Assembly (NCBI GenBank): GCA_964564735.1
Contig: CAZMCH010000135.1
Coordinates: 1 to 8,307 of the forward strand
DNA from: CAZMCH01 sp964564735
GTDB lineage: Bacteria > Poribacteria > DTPJ01
DNA length: 8,307 nucleotides
Direction: 5' to 3'
Shown piece after piece: positions 1 through 7,052 of the stretch (the stretch's first letter is position 1; each line of letters starts with the position of its first letter). A program made the translations under genes and the position numbers. Below the pieces are notes generated by a model. That model was not told the origin of the DNA. It searched no databases and saw nothing but the letters and a program-made list of their open reading frames with translations.

Positions 1-717
1 AAAGGAAAGGATTACAAAAGGAAGTATTTTCCCAATAACGAGTTCGTGAGATTTTATTGGTGTAATTATTAGCTTTTCAAAAGTGCCATTTTCTTTTTCG
101 CTAACAACAGAAAGAGCTGTTAATATAGAACCAAGCATCATAATTATCATTGCGATCATTCCCGGAACAATGAAATTTACGCTTCTAAGTTCTGGATTAT
201 ACCAGACACGATTTTTCATTTCTATAACTGGAAGTTTGCCCGATATATTCATACCACCAGTTTGAAGCGTGGAGACAGCTATATTAAGCGAATATTGCTG
301 AATTATCTGATTAACATAATTGATTGCAACTGTTGATGTGCTTGCATCTGAACCATCTACAATTGTCTGTATATCAGTGGATTTGCCTCCAATAAGCTTA
401 CGAGAAAAATCAGAAGGGATACAGATCGCTACTCTGGCTTTTCCGCTATCAAGGTATCTATCAATATCATCATATCTATCAATATATTTTATGATTTTGA
501 AATATCCTGAATTCAAAAACTTTCCAATCAAATCTCTGCTCTGTTTGCTTTCATCGAGATCATATATCACTGTCTTGATTAATCTTAGATCAAGATTGAT
601 TGCATAGCTATAAATAAATAGCATTATCGTTGGCAAAGTAAGAACCATTGCCAGAGTTCGTGAATCACGTATAATTTCTATAAATTCTTTTTTTGATACA
701 GATAAAATCTTTTTCAT
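1..717 (-). CDS. ABC-2 type transporter permease, N-terminal part (cut by window edge)
   Basis: This is the membrane subunit of an ABC-2 family exporter, working with the ATPase encoded just upstream. The 239 visible codons run open from the ATG to base 1, so the C-terminus lies outside the window. A short cytoplasmic N-terminus is followed by a first membrane helix (about residues 21-40), then a large extracytoplasmic domain (about 41-178). A second helix follows (about 181-205), then the typical cytoplasmic stretch 'SEKENGTFEKLIITPIKS' (206-223), and a third helix begins near 231. This layout, including 'NPELRS' before the second helix, matches the YbhR/YbhS/YhhJ-like permeases, whose substrates are often drugs or unknown. 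The start is well fixed: the ATG shares its A with the TAA of the ATPase (TAATG), which implies translational coupling. The Shine-Dalgarno is weak (GAAGAG about 14 bases upstream). The substrate cannot be deduced. No membrane-fusion (HlyD-like) gene is visible on the upstream side. Confidence 0.9.
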   Translation of the reverse strand, partial: MKKILSVSKKEFIEIIRDSRTLAMVLTLPTIMLFIYSYAINLDLRLIKTVIYDLDESKQSRDLIGKFLNSGYFKIIKYIDRYDDIDRYLDSGKARVAICIPSDFSRKLIGGKSTDIQTIVDGSDASTSTVAINYVNQIIQQYSLNIAVSTLQTGGMNISGKLPVIEMKNRVWYNPELRSVNFIVPGMIAMIIMMLGSILTALSVVSEKENGTFEKLIITPIKSHELVIGKILPFVILSF

Positions 718-1667
718 TATTTGGAATTTTGCTCTTCAGACTCAATTAGAGATACAAAAATGTCTTCAAGTGAAGGTTCTATAATTTGAATATTTATAAC
801 ATTTATATCGGCTCCCTGAAGTGCTGTTTTGATCAAAGACATCACTTTTTGTGCATCCATAACTGTTATATGAAGCACAGCACCAAACAAAGCAACATCA
901 TGCACAAAAGAAAGTTTTTCGACAACCTCAAGACCGTCCATTAAAGGTTGACATTCAATTTGTAAAAGATCGCCATTATGAAGAAGCTTGAGTTCTGCTG
1001 GAGTGCCGATAGCGATTAGCTTTCCACGATATATAAGGCAAAGTCTATCACAGTGTTCTGCTTCATCCATATAATGCGTTGTTACTAGGACAGTTGAACC
1101 TTCATCTGCTACACGATATATAAGGTCCCAAAAATTTCTGCGAGAGATAGGATCAACACCGGAAGTGGGTTCATCAAGAAAAAGTATTTTAGGTTGATGT
1201 ATTATAGCACATCCAAGAGATAAACGCTGTTTCCATCCGCCAGAAAGTTGTCCTACAAGACTTTTTTCTCTTCCCTCAAGTCCTGCCATTTCCAGCACTA
1301 ATCTACCTCTTTTTATACGTTCTGCGCTATTTAATCCGTATATTCCACCAAAAAATTCTATATTTTCCCAGACAGTTAAATCCTCATATAAGGAGAATTT
1401 CTGGGACATATAGCCAATTCTTTTTCTTATGTCTTCTGATTGTTTGGCAATATCATATCCTGCAACAGAGCCACTTCCTTCTGTTGGTGCAAGTATCCCG
1501 CATAACATCCTAATCGTTGTTGACTTGCCTGCACCATTTGGTCCTAGGAATCCGAATATTTCCCCTCGCATAACTTGGAAATTAAGCGAATCAACTGCGA
1601 TGAAATCGCCAAATCTCTTAGTTAAATTTTTAACTTCTATTGCAATGTCAAGGTTTGGTTTTGTCAT
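717..1667 (-). CDS. ABC transporter ATP-binding protein (ABC-2 exporter, YbhF-like)
   Basis: This is the cytoplasmic ATPase that powers the adjacent ABC-2 permease. The 316-residue protein has a full set of nucleotide-binding motifs. They are Walker A GPNGAGKST (42-50), the Q-loop glutamine at 89, the signature LSGGWKQR (141-148), Walker B ILFLDE with catalytic Glu166, the D-loop SGVDP (169-173) and the H-loop His198. The signature has Trp in place of the usual Gln, as is common in the YbhF-type branch, so it is not a defect. The roughly 80-residue tail ending in 'EPSLEDIF' is the accessory C-terminal region of this exporter class. The length is normal for a single-domain subunit, whereas E. 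coli YbhF is a tandem fusion of two. The ATG is preceded by a weak ATAGG. I found no convincing promoter in the 188-bp gap upstream, so it may be read from the GlmU-like gene's promoter. Substrate unknown. Confidence 0.93.
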   Translation of the reverse strand: MTKPNLDIAIEVKNLTKRFGDFIAVDSLNFQVMRGEIFGFLGPNGAGKSTTIRMLCGILAPTEGSGSVAGYDIAKQSEDIRKRIGYMSQKFSLYEDLTVWENIEFFGGIYGLNSAERIKRGRLVLEMAGLEGREKSLVGQLSGGWKQRLSLGCAIIHQPKILFLDEPTSGVDPISRRNFWDLIYRVADEGSTVLVTTHYMDEAEHCDRLCLIYRGKLIAIGTPAELKLLHNGDLLQIECQPLMDGLEVVEKLSFVHDVALFGAVLHITVMDAQKVMSLIKTALQGADINVINIQIIEPSLEDIFVSLIESEEQNSK

Positions 1668-1686
1668 ATATGCCTATTGAAAAAAC

Positions 1687-1740
1687 TAGCCACAGATTAA
1701 CTCAGATTTTTATATAGAAATCCTTATTTATCGGTGGCTA
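1687..1740. repeat. Palindromic intergenic element bounded by TAGCCAC / GTGGCTA
   Basis: A 7-bp perfect inverted repeat, TAGCCAC (1687-1693) and GTGGCTA (1734-1740), encloses a 40-base AT-rich core. The core starts with 'AGATTAACTCAGATTT' and has a small inner hairpin (GATTT/AAATC). From memory, elements opening with 'CCACAGATTAAC' and closing with its complement occur dispersed in many environmental bacterial genomes, so this may be one degenerate copy. Only one copy is in the window, so repetition is not shown here. Confidence 0.45.
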
Positions 1741-1791
1741 ATGGTTGACCAAACTAAATTATTAGTTTATTCATTACTATAAAATCACTAT

Positions 1792-1818
1792 AAGTCTCCC
1801 TATGGAAAATGGAGGCTT
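1792..1818 (-). terminator. Possible weak terminator or stem-loop after the GlmU-like gene
   Basis: AAGTCTCC (1792-1799) pairs with GGAGGCTT (1811-1818), seven Watson-Crick pairs plus one G-U, with an 11-base loop. It lies about 40 bases past the stop of the GlmU-like gene. On the minus strand it is not followed by a clear run of T, so intrinsic termination is doubtful. It could instead be an mRNA-stabilising hairpin. Confidence 0.3.
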
Positions 1819-1855
1819 TATGGCTTATATAGTAAATATATAGTTTTATCAGAAA

Positions 1856-3301
1856 TTACTTCTTTGCTTTTTCTTTTTCGTATTGCTTTATAAGCTTGAA
1901 GATTTCGTTATCAACTCGACGGTCATGTTTATCAACTTCATCGTTTCGTTCTGCCTCGACCATTTCATAGACCTTTTCGAGCATTTTGCAATCTGCCTCA
2001 GTTAATTTTACATTTCTTCTGCTCATAACTCTTTCAGCAGTCTCGAGCAGTGTTTTGACTCTAAAGCCTTTGCTAAGTCTATTTTCACGATAAAAGCAGA
2101 ATGACGGAACATATTGTGGTGGAAGATCGCCAGATGAAAGCACATTTGTCATTATTCCAACAACAGTTCCAGTTGTAAGTAATGCACCGATACCAAGTTT
2201 TGTATGATCACCTATAAAGCAACCAACTTTTAGATCACCAGAGTCAACAATCTGATTATTGACAGGAACTTTTACATCAGAAAGGTCATTTTTCAGATCG
2301 CTATTTGTTGCCATTGCACCGACATTAACCCATTCACCGAGATAAGCATGACCGATAAATCCTGCATGATGTTTATTGGTGTATCCCTGAATTATGGATT
2401 CTTCTAATTCTCCACCAACACGGCAAACAGGACCCAATGTGCATCCGCTTCTTATCAATCCGCCATCAATAATGGTAGTTTTCTTTGATGTCCCTTCATT
2501 ATCCATCATACAACAGGGTCCGTCAATTAGTGATGGTGGGCGAACGTCAATATGTGCGCCGATATAAGCGGGTCCTCCTGTAATATCTATTGTTACATTT
2601 GGAAATATCTTTGTTCCTTCTCCGATATAAAGCCCTATTTTGCCTTCTTTCATCAGCTTTGAGGCTTCTTCTGCACCATAGGAAATTATTTTGCCATCAA
2701 CTTTTGCTCTGACAAAAGCACCGTTCTCAATAACGCCTTTTGATTCTTCTGGTTTTGCATAGAACTTAAAATCTGCTTCTATTGCTTCTCCATTTGCTAA
2801 AACAAGATTCCAGAGATAATTAGCAAACTTAATGCCTTTAATTTCTTTCTTTGGAACATCAAGAGACATTATCTTTTCAATAAATTGCTTTTGATCATCC
2901 GAGATCGAATCCATAAGTGAAGCAAGTTTATCATAATTTTTTATTCTGGCATAAGCTATTGCGCCATCCTGTAATCCAATTACTTCTTCACCATCAATTT
3001 CTGGAAGTTCGGATAAAGATGCGATAATCCGTCCATTTATCAAAAGCGCATTATCAAATGTAGATTCGTGAATATGCTCTATTGAGTTTATTTGTGTCCC
3101 AATTTTATGTTGTAGGGCAACATCCTTCAGATAATCCCTGCAAATACAGCTAAATGAACCTGCATCAGGCATTCTTTTTATTATATTTTCCCATAGTGGT
3201 TTCATTCCACATAAGAGTTCAAAGGCAGGTCTTGTCAGAGTCAATGGGTTAAGATTACTAACAAGATTATCCTCAAAGATAATCAAATATTTATTAGTCA
3301 T
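1856..3301 (-). CDS. GlmU-like sugar nucleotidyltransferase with hexapeptide-repeat domain (alternative bacterial GlmU type)
   Basis: This is probably a cytoplasmic bifunctional-type enzyme related to GlmU, which makes UDP-N-acetylglucosamine for cell envelope synthesis. The 481-residue protein opens with 'FEDNLVSNLNPLTLTRP' (9-25), the hallmark of the alternative GlmU-like family best known from Bacteroidetes, and not with the canonical LxxGxGTxM nucleotide loop. A left-handed beta-helix of hexapeptide repeats runs from about 224 to 385. It includes the conserved block around GHAYLGEWVNVGA (327-339) and HHAGF (321-325), which holds the likely acetyl- or acyltransferase active-site histidines. 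A charged helical tail (about 411-481) follows and is longer than I would expect. The ATG is supported by a perfect AGGAGG ten bases upstream and a near-consensus promoter. The family is clear; the exact substrate is inferred, and activity of the first domain cannot be judged from sequence alone. Confidence 0.85.
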   Translation of the reverse strand: MTNKYLIIFEDNLVSNLNPLTLTRPAFELLCGMKPLWENIIKRMPDAGSFSCICRDYLKDVALQHKIGTQINSIEHIHESTFDNALLINGRIIASLSELPEIDGEEVIGLQDGAIAYARIKNYDKLASLMDSISDDQKQFIEKIMSLDVPKKEIKGIKFANYLWNLVLANGEAIEADFKFYAKPEESKGVIENGAFVRAKVDGKIISYGAEEASKLMKEGKIGLYIGEGTKIFPNVTIDITGGPAYIGAHIDVRPPSLIDGPCCMMDNEGTSKKTTIIDGGLIRSGCTLGPVCRVGGELEESIIQGYTNKHHAGFIGHAYLGEWVNVGAMATNSDLKNDLSDVKVPVNNQIVDSGDLKVGCFIGDHTKLGIGALLTTGTVVGIMTNVLSSGDLPPQYVPSFCFYRENRLSKGFRVKTLLETAERVMSRRNVKLTEADCKMLEKVYEMVEAERNDEVDKHDRRVDNEIFKLIKQYEKEKAKK

Positions 3302-3311
3302 TACGATTTAA

Positions 3312-3317
3312 CCTCCT
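3312..3317 (-). promoter_or_regulatory. Ribosome binding site of the GlmU-like gene
   Basis: On the minus strand this reads AGGAGG, with ten bases to the ATG at 3301. It is the strongest Shine-Dalgarno in the window by match, and it fixes the start of the GlmU-like gene. Confidence 0.8.
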
Positions 3318-3358
3318 AATATACATACCAAAAATAAACAAAATCACCAATGCCCTTT

Positions 3359-3387
3359 ATTATATCAATTAGATGTAATATCGTCAA
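3359..3387 (-). promoter_or_regulatory. Sigma70-type promoter for the GlmU-like gene
   Basis: On the minus strand, TTGACG (3387-3382) is separated by exactly 17 bases from a perfect TATAAT (3364-3359). Transcription should begin near 3351, leaving a 5' leader of about 50 bases before the ATG at 3301. This is a near-consensus housekeeping promoter and suggests strong constitutive expression. No operator-like repeat was recognised. Confidence 0.75.
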
Positions 3388-3483
3388 CAAGCATTATTTC
3401 TGATTCACCCTCAGTTTTTATAAGACAAAGATACTCCAATGTTTTGAAATGTGAATATGTAAGAATGTTATAGTATATAGGTT

Positions 3484-3871
3484 AATCTCTATTGTTCCAA
3501 GAATCCATCAGACGAAGATGAACCATACTTTATAGTGTCTAATATAGATGATACTTTGAGTATGCTTTACAAGAAAAGAATGCAGTTAGAGAAAAGTTTC
3601 AGGTACCTTAAATCGTTGTTTGGGTTCAAGGAATTAGTGTTAAAGAACACAGAGCAAGATAGGTTTGAGCTGCTATTTTTATTGGTGATAATCTATGATA
3701 CTGATTCTATATGAGAATTCAGGTTACAGATGTTCAGGCTATTACAATAAGTCCAATAGAAAGGAGTTCTCATTGATACGTGTAATTAAAGAAAAACTAC
3801 GAGATTCTTGGATTCATTTCAGGCTTGATCCCTTCTGGACAATAGATAATGCGTGTTTCTATGAAGTGTAA
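3484..3871 (+). pseudogene. Decayed IS4-like (DDE) transposase, C-terminal remnant
   Basis: No intact gene is present, but two overlapping reading frames together spell the end of an IS4-type transposase. Frame one (3484-3714) contains 'EPYFIVSN', then 'YKKRMQLEKSFRYLKS', the Y-x(2)-R-x(3)-E-x(6)-K signature around the last catalytic acidic residue (the Glu in 'QLEKSF'). It continues with 'DRFELLFLLVIIY', the usual hydrophobic tail. That frame ends at a TGA. The frame shifted by one continues from about 3713 ('ENSGYRCSGYYNKSNRKEFSL') to a TAA at 3869-3871 and has the character of the family's C-terminal end. A single small indel near 3709-3713 would join them. The N-terminal catalytic half is absent: a stop lies directly upstream of 3484 and I could not recognise earlier motifs. 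It is a dead insertion scar with no recognised terminal inverted repeats. Confidence 0.75.
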
Positions 3872-3892
3872 AAAAATCAAATAAGTTAACAC

Positions 3893-3921
3893 TTGACGTA
3901 TTAAGTCTAAGTGCCTAAACT
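3893..3921 (+). promoter_or_regulatory. Promoter for the DUF1854 gene
   Basis: TTGACG (3893-3898), a 17-base spacer and TAAACT (3916-3921, four of six bases matching TATAAT) form a good sigma70-type promoter. The start site would be near 3928, giving a leader of about 70 bases. The promoter begins only 21 bases past the end of the transposase remnant. Confidence 0.6.
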
Positions 3922-3946
3922 ATATTATCTGAAAAAATTTCCGAAA

Positions 3947-3958
3947 ATAATATATTAT
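3947..3958. promoter_or_regulatory. Perfect 12-bp AT palindrome in the DUF1854 leader
   Basis: ATAATATATTAT is its own reverse complement and sits between the predicted start site and the ATG. It could be an operator, but in AT-rich DNA such palindromes also arise by chance. Confidence 0.2.
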
Positions 3959-3985
3959 CATTTAGATAAAAAATCAGCCATTTGT

Positions 3986-3990
3986 GGAGG
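3986..3990 (+). promoter_or_regulatory. Ribosome binding site of the DUF1854 gene
   Basis: GGAGG sits seven bases before the ATG at 3998, an ideal spacing that fixes the start. Confidence 0.8.
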
Positions 3991-3997
3991 ATAAAAA

Positions 3998-4513
3998 ATG
4001 CCATATAATATTGAAGATGAACTAAAAATGCTTGACCCAAAGAAGGTTCACTTTCAAAAAGATAAATATAACAGAATAAAAATGACAATAGACGGAGAGA
4101 TAGAATACTCAGAAGTTAGACCCGTAATGAGTTCCCCTCTATCAAGTCCTGAAACCTATGTTTCTTTCTATGAAATTAAAGATGACAAAAAAGATAAAGA
4201 AATTGGGATTATTGATGACATTAACAAATTAGATTCTGAATCAAAGAAATTAATCAAAGAAGAACTTAAAAAAGAATACTTCATGCCTCAAATAATTCGT
4301 ATAAATAGCATGAATGAAAGTCACGGGGTTATGAAGTTTGACGTAGAGACAGACAAAGGAAGGCGTATCTTTGAGACTCGCTATAAAGAAGATATACGAA
4401 AACTTACTGGTGGACGTATAATAATCAGAGATGCTGATGGAAACAGATATGAAATAAGCGACTTTCGAAAACTAGATCAGCGCAGTATGAATTTGATTGA
4501 TACTGAAATCTAA
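3998..4513 (+). CDS. Stand-alone DUF1854 family protein
   Basis: This is a soluble, highly charged 171-residue protein with no signal peptide or membrane segment. I recognise it as DUF1854 by three blocks. The first is 'VRPVMSSPLSSPETYVSF' (40-57), followed by 'EIGIIDDINKLD' (68-79) and the helix up to 'YFMPQIIRI' (94-102). The last is 'GRIIIRDADGNRYEISD' (139-155). In some proteobacteria this domain accompanies an ABC transporter linked to cyanophycin metabolism; elsewhere it stands alone and its role is unknown. The length is what I expect for the stand-alone form. It has its own promoter and a good Shine-Dalgarno and is the only intact plus-strand gene here. Its TAA overlaps the TAG of the convergent recJ (shared bases 4510-4513), with no room for a terminator. 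No cyanophycin gene is in view, so a function cannot be assigned. The family call is firm; the function is unknown. Confidence 0.85.
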   Translation: MPYNIEDELKMLDPKKVHFQKDKYNRIKMTIDGEIEYSEVRPVMSSPLSSPETYVSFYEIKDDKKDKEIGIIDDINKLDSESKKLIKEELKKEYFMPQIIRINSMNESHGVMKFDVETDKGRRIFETRYKEDIRKLTGGRIIIRDADGNRYEISDFRKLDQRSMNLIDTEI

Positions 4514-7050
4514 AAATGCTCAATAATCATTTTGCGAATATCTTCTGCTGTCTTTTTGCTGATAAATTGTGAAAATTCTGTCCATTCGGACTTTATTCTT
4601 TCACCGAAAGAGTATATTTTTGATTCATTGAGGTTTCGACGTTTTTCTGGTTCTGGAAGGATTGATAACGAGACAAAGCCATTATCTTGTTCACGTTTAA
4701 CAAGACTTAGTTCCTCGAATATATCAATACATCTTGATATTATCATATCCTTTGGATCGTCAAGAACCATACCAGATAATATCTCCTCAAGTGGGACAGG
4801 TTTATCTTTATAAAGGTCTCTAATCTTCCTATATACGTTGGTTAATAGCTGTCTATCAGGATATTGGTGTTTTAATATAGAGGTTAGCATATCCATATCG
4901 TTACTATTAAACAATAGATGAATAAAAACTTCTTCTGATGATTCAATGGCAGGAGAACACGAATTAATAAAAGTGTCTCTTGTGGGTATTGGATGGCACA
5001 TTATCAAATGTTTTAGCCCTATTAACGGCTCCTCTATTGGAATGGATGAGATTATCGCTTTAAGCTCTCCACCAATAAATCTTGATTTAATATCATCTGA
5101 CTCTTCTTCTGATATTATACTATAACAAAGACCTAACTTATCTGCTAAACCAGATGTTCCTATGAGTTTATGAAGTTGATCTATTGCTAAATCATCACGA
5201 ACATACATTAATAATTTCTCATTTGTATCAATTAGTCTCTTTATATATTTAATCTTATTAGGAAAATTTCGGTGGTCAACTATTTTCAATTGGTTTTGTT
5301 CAAATATTTCAGCAGATGCGACAGTAGCTTCTGATGAATCTCCACTATGAATTTTTATCTCTTTAATATCTAGCTTAACATCGATCAATTCATTGTAATC
5401 ATCAATATATGGCTTACAAACGAGATCAAGTCTAACATTTTTCTGGCTAATTTCACGCTCAAGTTTTCCCATGTTAAATGCAATGGTTCTCATCTCATTT
5501 TGACCATCAGAAACTGTTATTTGAATATGATTATTACTTTTGCCGACAACTCTTGGTAAGCCTTTCACCAGCAAATTGTTAATAATGATTAATGGTTCAG
5601 GATTATCCAGACCATAGGGTTCTAAAAGCGACAGACTTTTTACTGCATCCATTGTTAGATCAGATAAAGACATTTCTGCATCAATATCAACTATTGATTT
5701 AAGATCATCTTCGGTAATCGTTTCATAAGCGATTTTCTGAAATTCCTTGCGAAATTTATCGATATTTTCTTTTGCTATCGTCAATCCAGCGGCACCTTTA
5801 TGTCCTCCGTATCTTTCAAGCAAGTTACTGCATTTGGCAATAGCTTCATGAATATCAAAAGATGGTATACTTCTTGCTGAGCCTCGCCCCCAATCACCTT
5901 CAATAGATATAAGTATCGTTGGTCTATAAAATTGTTCCTGAAGTTTTGATGCAGATATTCCAATCACCCCATTGTGCCAATTTTCACCAGCAAGAACTAA
6001 AGCCTTTAAATGAGCCAAATCTAATTTCTGAGCTTGTCCTCTAGCTTCATTTGTAATTTTCCTTTCAATATTTTGCCTATCACTATTTGCAGTATCTAGT
6101 TTTTGCGCGATTTCAAAAGCCTCTTCATAGGATTCTGATAGCAATAGCTTAACTGCATTTATAGCACTATCCATACGACCAGCCGCATTTAATCTTGGAC
6201 CTATGCGAAATCCAACAGAAGAACTGTCAATATTACCTTGTTTCAATCTTGAAACATCACAAAGCGCCTTTATACCAGGGCGTTTTAGCTTATTAAGCTC
6301 CTTTAAGCCAAGTGATGCAATAACACGATTTTCGCCTGTAAGAGGAACAATATCGGCTATTGTTCCCAAAGCAACCAGATCAAGATTATTCATTATAAAT
6401 TCTTCACTTAAAAAACCATGAGCTTCTATTAAAGATTGAGCAAGCTTAAAAACAACTCCAACACCAGCAAGCGATTCATAAGGATAATCAGAACCTTTGA
6501 GCTTTGGATTAACTACCGCAACTGCAGGAGGAATTTTTTCATGTGGATTATGATGATCTGTAATGATTACATCTATACCTGATTCATTAGCGAAAATAAC
6601 TTCCTTTACTGTGCTAATCCCACAATCAACCGTTATAAGCAATTGGCAACCTTTGTTCTTTAATTCAACAAGGCTTTCTTTATTCAATCCATAGCCTTCA
6701 TCAAACCTGCTAGGTATATGATAATCAAAGTTAGCATTTAGCTCTTTAAGGCATGATGCTAAAAGGCAAACAGATGATACACCATCTACATCATAATCGC
6801 CATAAATCCATATTTTTTCATTATTTGCTATTGCTTGACGGATGCGTTGAACAGCCTTGTCAACATTAGGCATTTTGTTGGGGGAATGGAGTTGTGATAT
6901 ATTTGGATGAAGGAAGGCATAGCCTGATTCCTTGTCAGTTATGCCTCTATTTACGAGTAACTTGGCTATAAGGAGAGGGATTTCAAGTTGCAAAGCCAAT
7001 TCTCGACTTAAGTTCAGATCAGGCTTTTTTATTCTCCAGATTTTTTGCAT
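4510..7050 (-). CDS. recJ: Single-stranded-DNA-specific exonuclease RecJ, long form
   Basis: RecJ degrades single-stranded DNA 5' to 3' in recombination, mismatch and replication-fork repair in the cytoplasm. All core motifs are present. They are GDYDVDG (84-90, metal-binding aspartates), VDCG (141-144), DHH (165-167), LVALGTIADIVPL (225-237), the RIGPRLNAAGRM linker (282-293), and the DHHA1 motifs GRGSARS (388-394) and GGHKGAAG (425-432). An OB-fold-like domain begins near EPYGLDNPEP (487-496). At 846 residues it is far longer than the roughly 570-residue E. coli type. The extra 280 residues resemble the C-terminal extension of Firmicutes RecJ. Residues about 600-720 follow a degenerate helicase-like pattern, and about 734-820 look like a winged-helix or exonuclease C-terminal region. 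The ATG follows the dockerin gene's stop by two bases and has only a weak GAGA upstream, so it is probably translated by coupling. Confidence 0.95.
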   Translation of the reverse strand: MQKIWRIKKPDLNLSRELALQLEIPLLIAKLLVNRGITDKESGYAFLHPNISQLHSPNKMPNVDKAVQRIRQAIANNEKIWIYGDYDVDGVSSVCLLASCLKELNANFDYHIPSRFDEGYGLNKESLVELKNKGCQLLITVDCGISTVKEVIFANESGIDVIITDHHNPHEKIPPAVAVVNPKLKGSDYPYESLAGVGVVFKLAQSLIEAHGFLSEEFIMNNLDLVALGTIADIVPLTGENRVIASLGLKELNKLKRPGIKALCDVSRLKQGNIDSSSVGFRIGPRLNAAGRMDSAINAVKLLLSESYEEAFEIAQKLDTANSDRQNIERKITNEARGQAQKLDLAHLKALVLAGENWHNGVIGISASKLQEQFYRPTILISIEGDWGRGSARSIPSFDIHEAIAKCSNLLERYGGHKGAAGLTIAKENIDKFRKEFQKIAYETITEDDLKSIVDIDAEMSLSDLTMDAVKSLSLLEPYGLDNPEPLIIINNLLVKGLPRVVGKSNNHIQITVSDGQNEMRTIAFNMGKLEREISQKNVRLDLVCKPYIDDYNELIDVKLDIKEIKIHSGDSSEATVASAEIFEQNQLKIVDHRNFPNKIKYIKRLIDTNEKLLMYVRDDLAIDQLHKLIGTSGLADKLGLCYSIISEEESDDIKSRFIGGELKAIISSIPIEEPLIGLKHLIMCHPIPTRDTFINSCSPAIESSEEVFIHLLFNSNDMDMLTSILKHQYPDRQLLTNVYRKIRDLYKDKPVPLEEILSGMVLDDPKDMIISRCIDIFEELSLVKREQDNGFVSLSILPEPEKRRNLNESKIYSFGERIKSEWTEFSQFISKKTAEDIRKMIIEHF

Positions 7051-7052
7051 TA

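Larger units (their letters stand above)
1668..1855. other. Intergenic gap with two or three stem-loop structures
   Basis: This gap lies between the GlmU-like gene and the ABC ATPase gene. It contains a palindromic element (1687-1740), a 7-bp perfect AT hairpin with a 4-base loop (1751-1757 with 1762-1768), and an 8-bp stem (1792-1799 with 1811-1818). No ORF or promoter stands out. Confidence 0.5.
3388..3997. other. Intergenic region occupied mainly by an IS scar
   Basis: Apart from the transposase remnant and the promoter and leader of the DUF1854 gene, 3388-3483 shows no convincing coding sequence. One frame there reads open for about 30 codons up to a TAG near 3470 and might be further degraded transposase sequence, but no motif supports this. 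Confidence 0.5.

Noticed and set aside
83..607. Two plus-strand open frames opposite the left-edge permease.
   Set aside because: The minus strand encodes a clear ABC-2 permease through the whole region; the plus frames are its shadows.
717..1667. Apparent defect in the ABC signature, LSGGWKQ in place of LSGGQ.
   Set aside because: Trp at this position is common in the YbhF-type exporter ATPases, and all other motifs are intact.
3388..3483. Upstream extension of the transposase remnant.
   Set aside because: One frame is open for about 30 codons but has no transposase motif and ends in a TAG, so the remnant was not extended.
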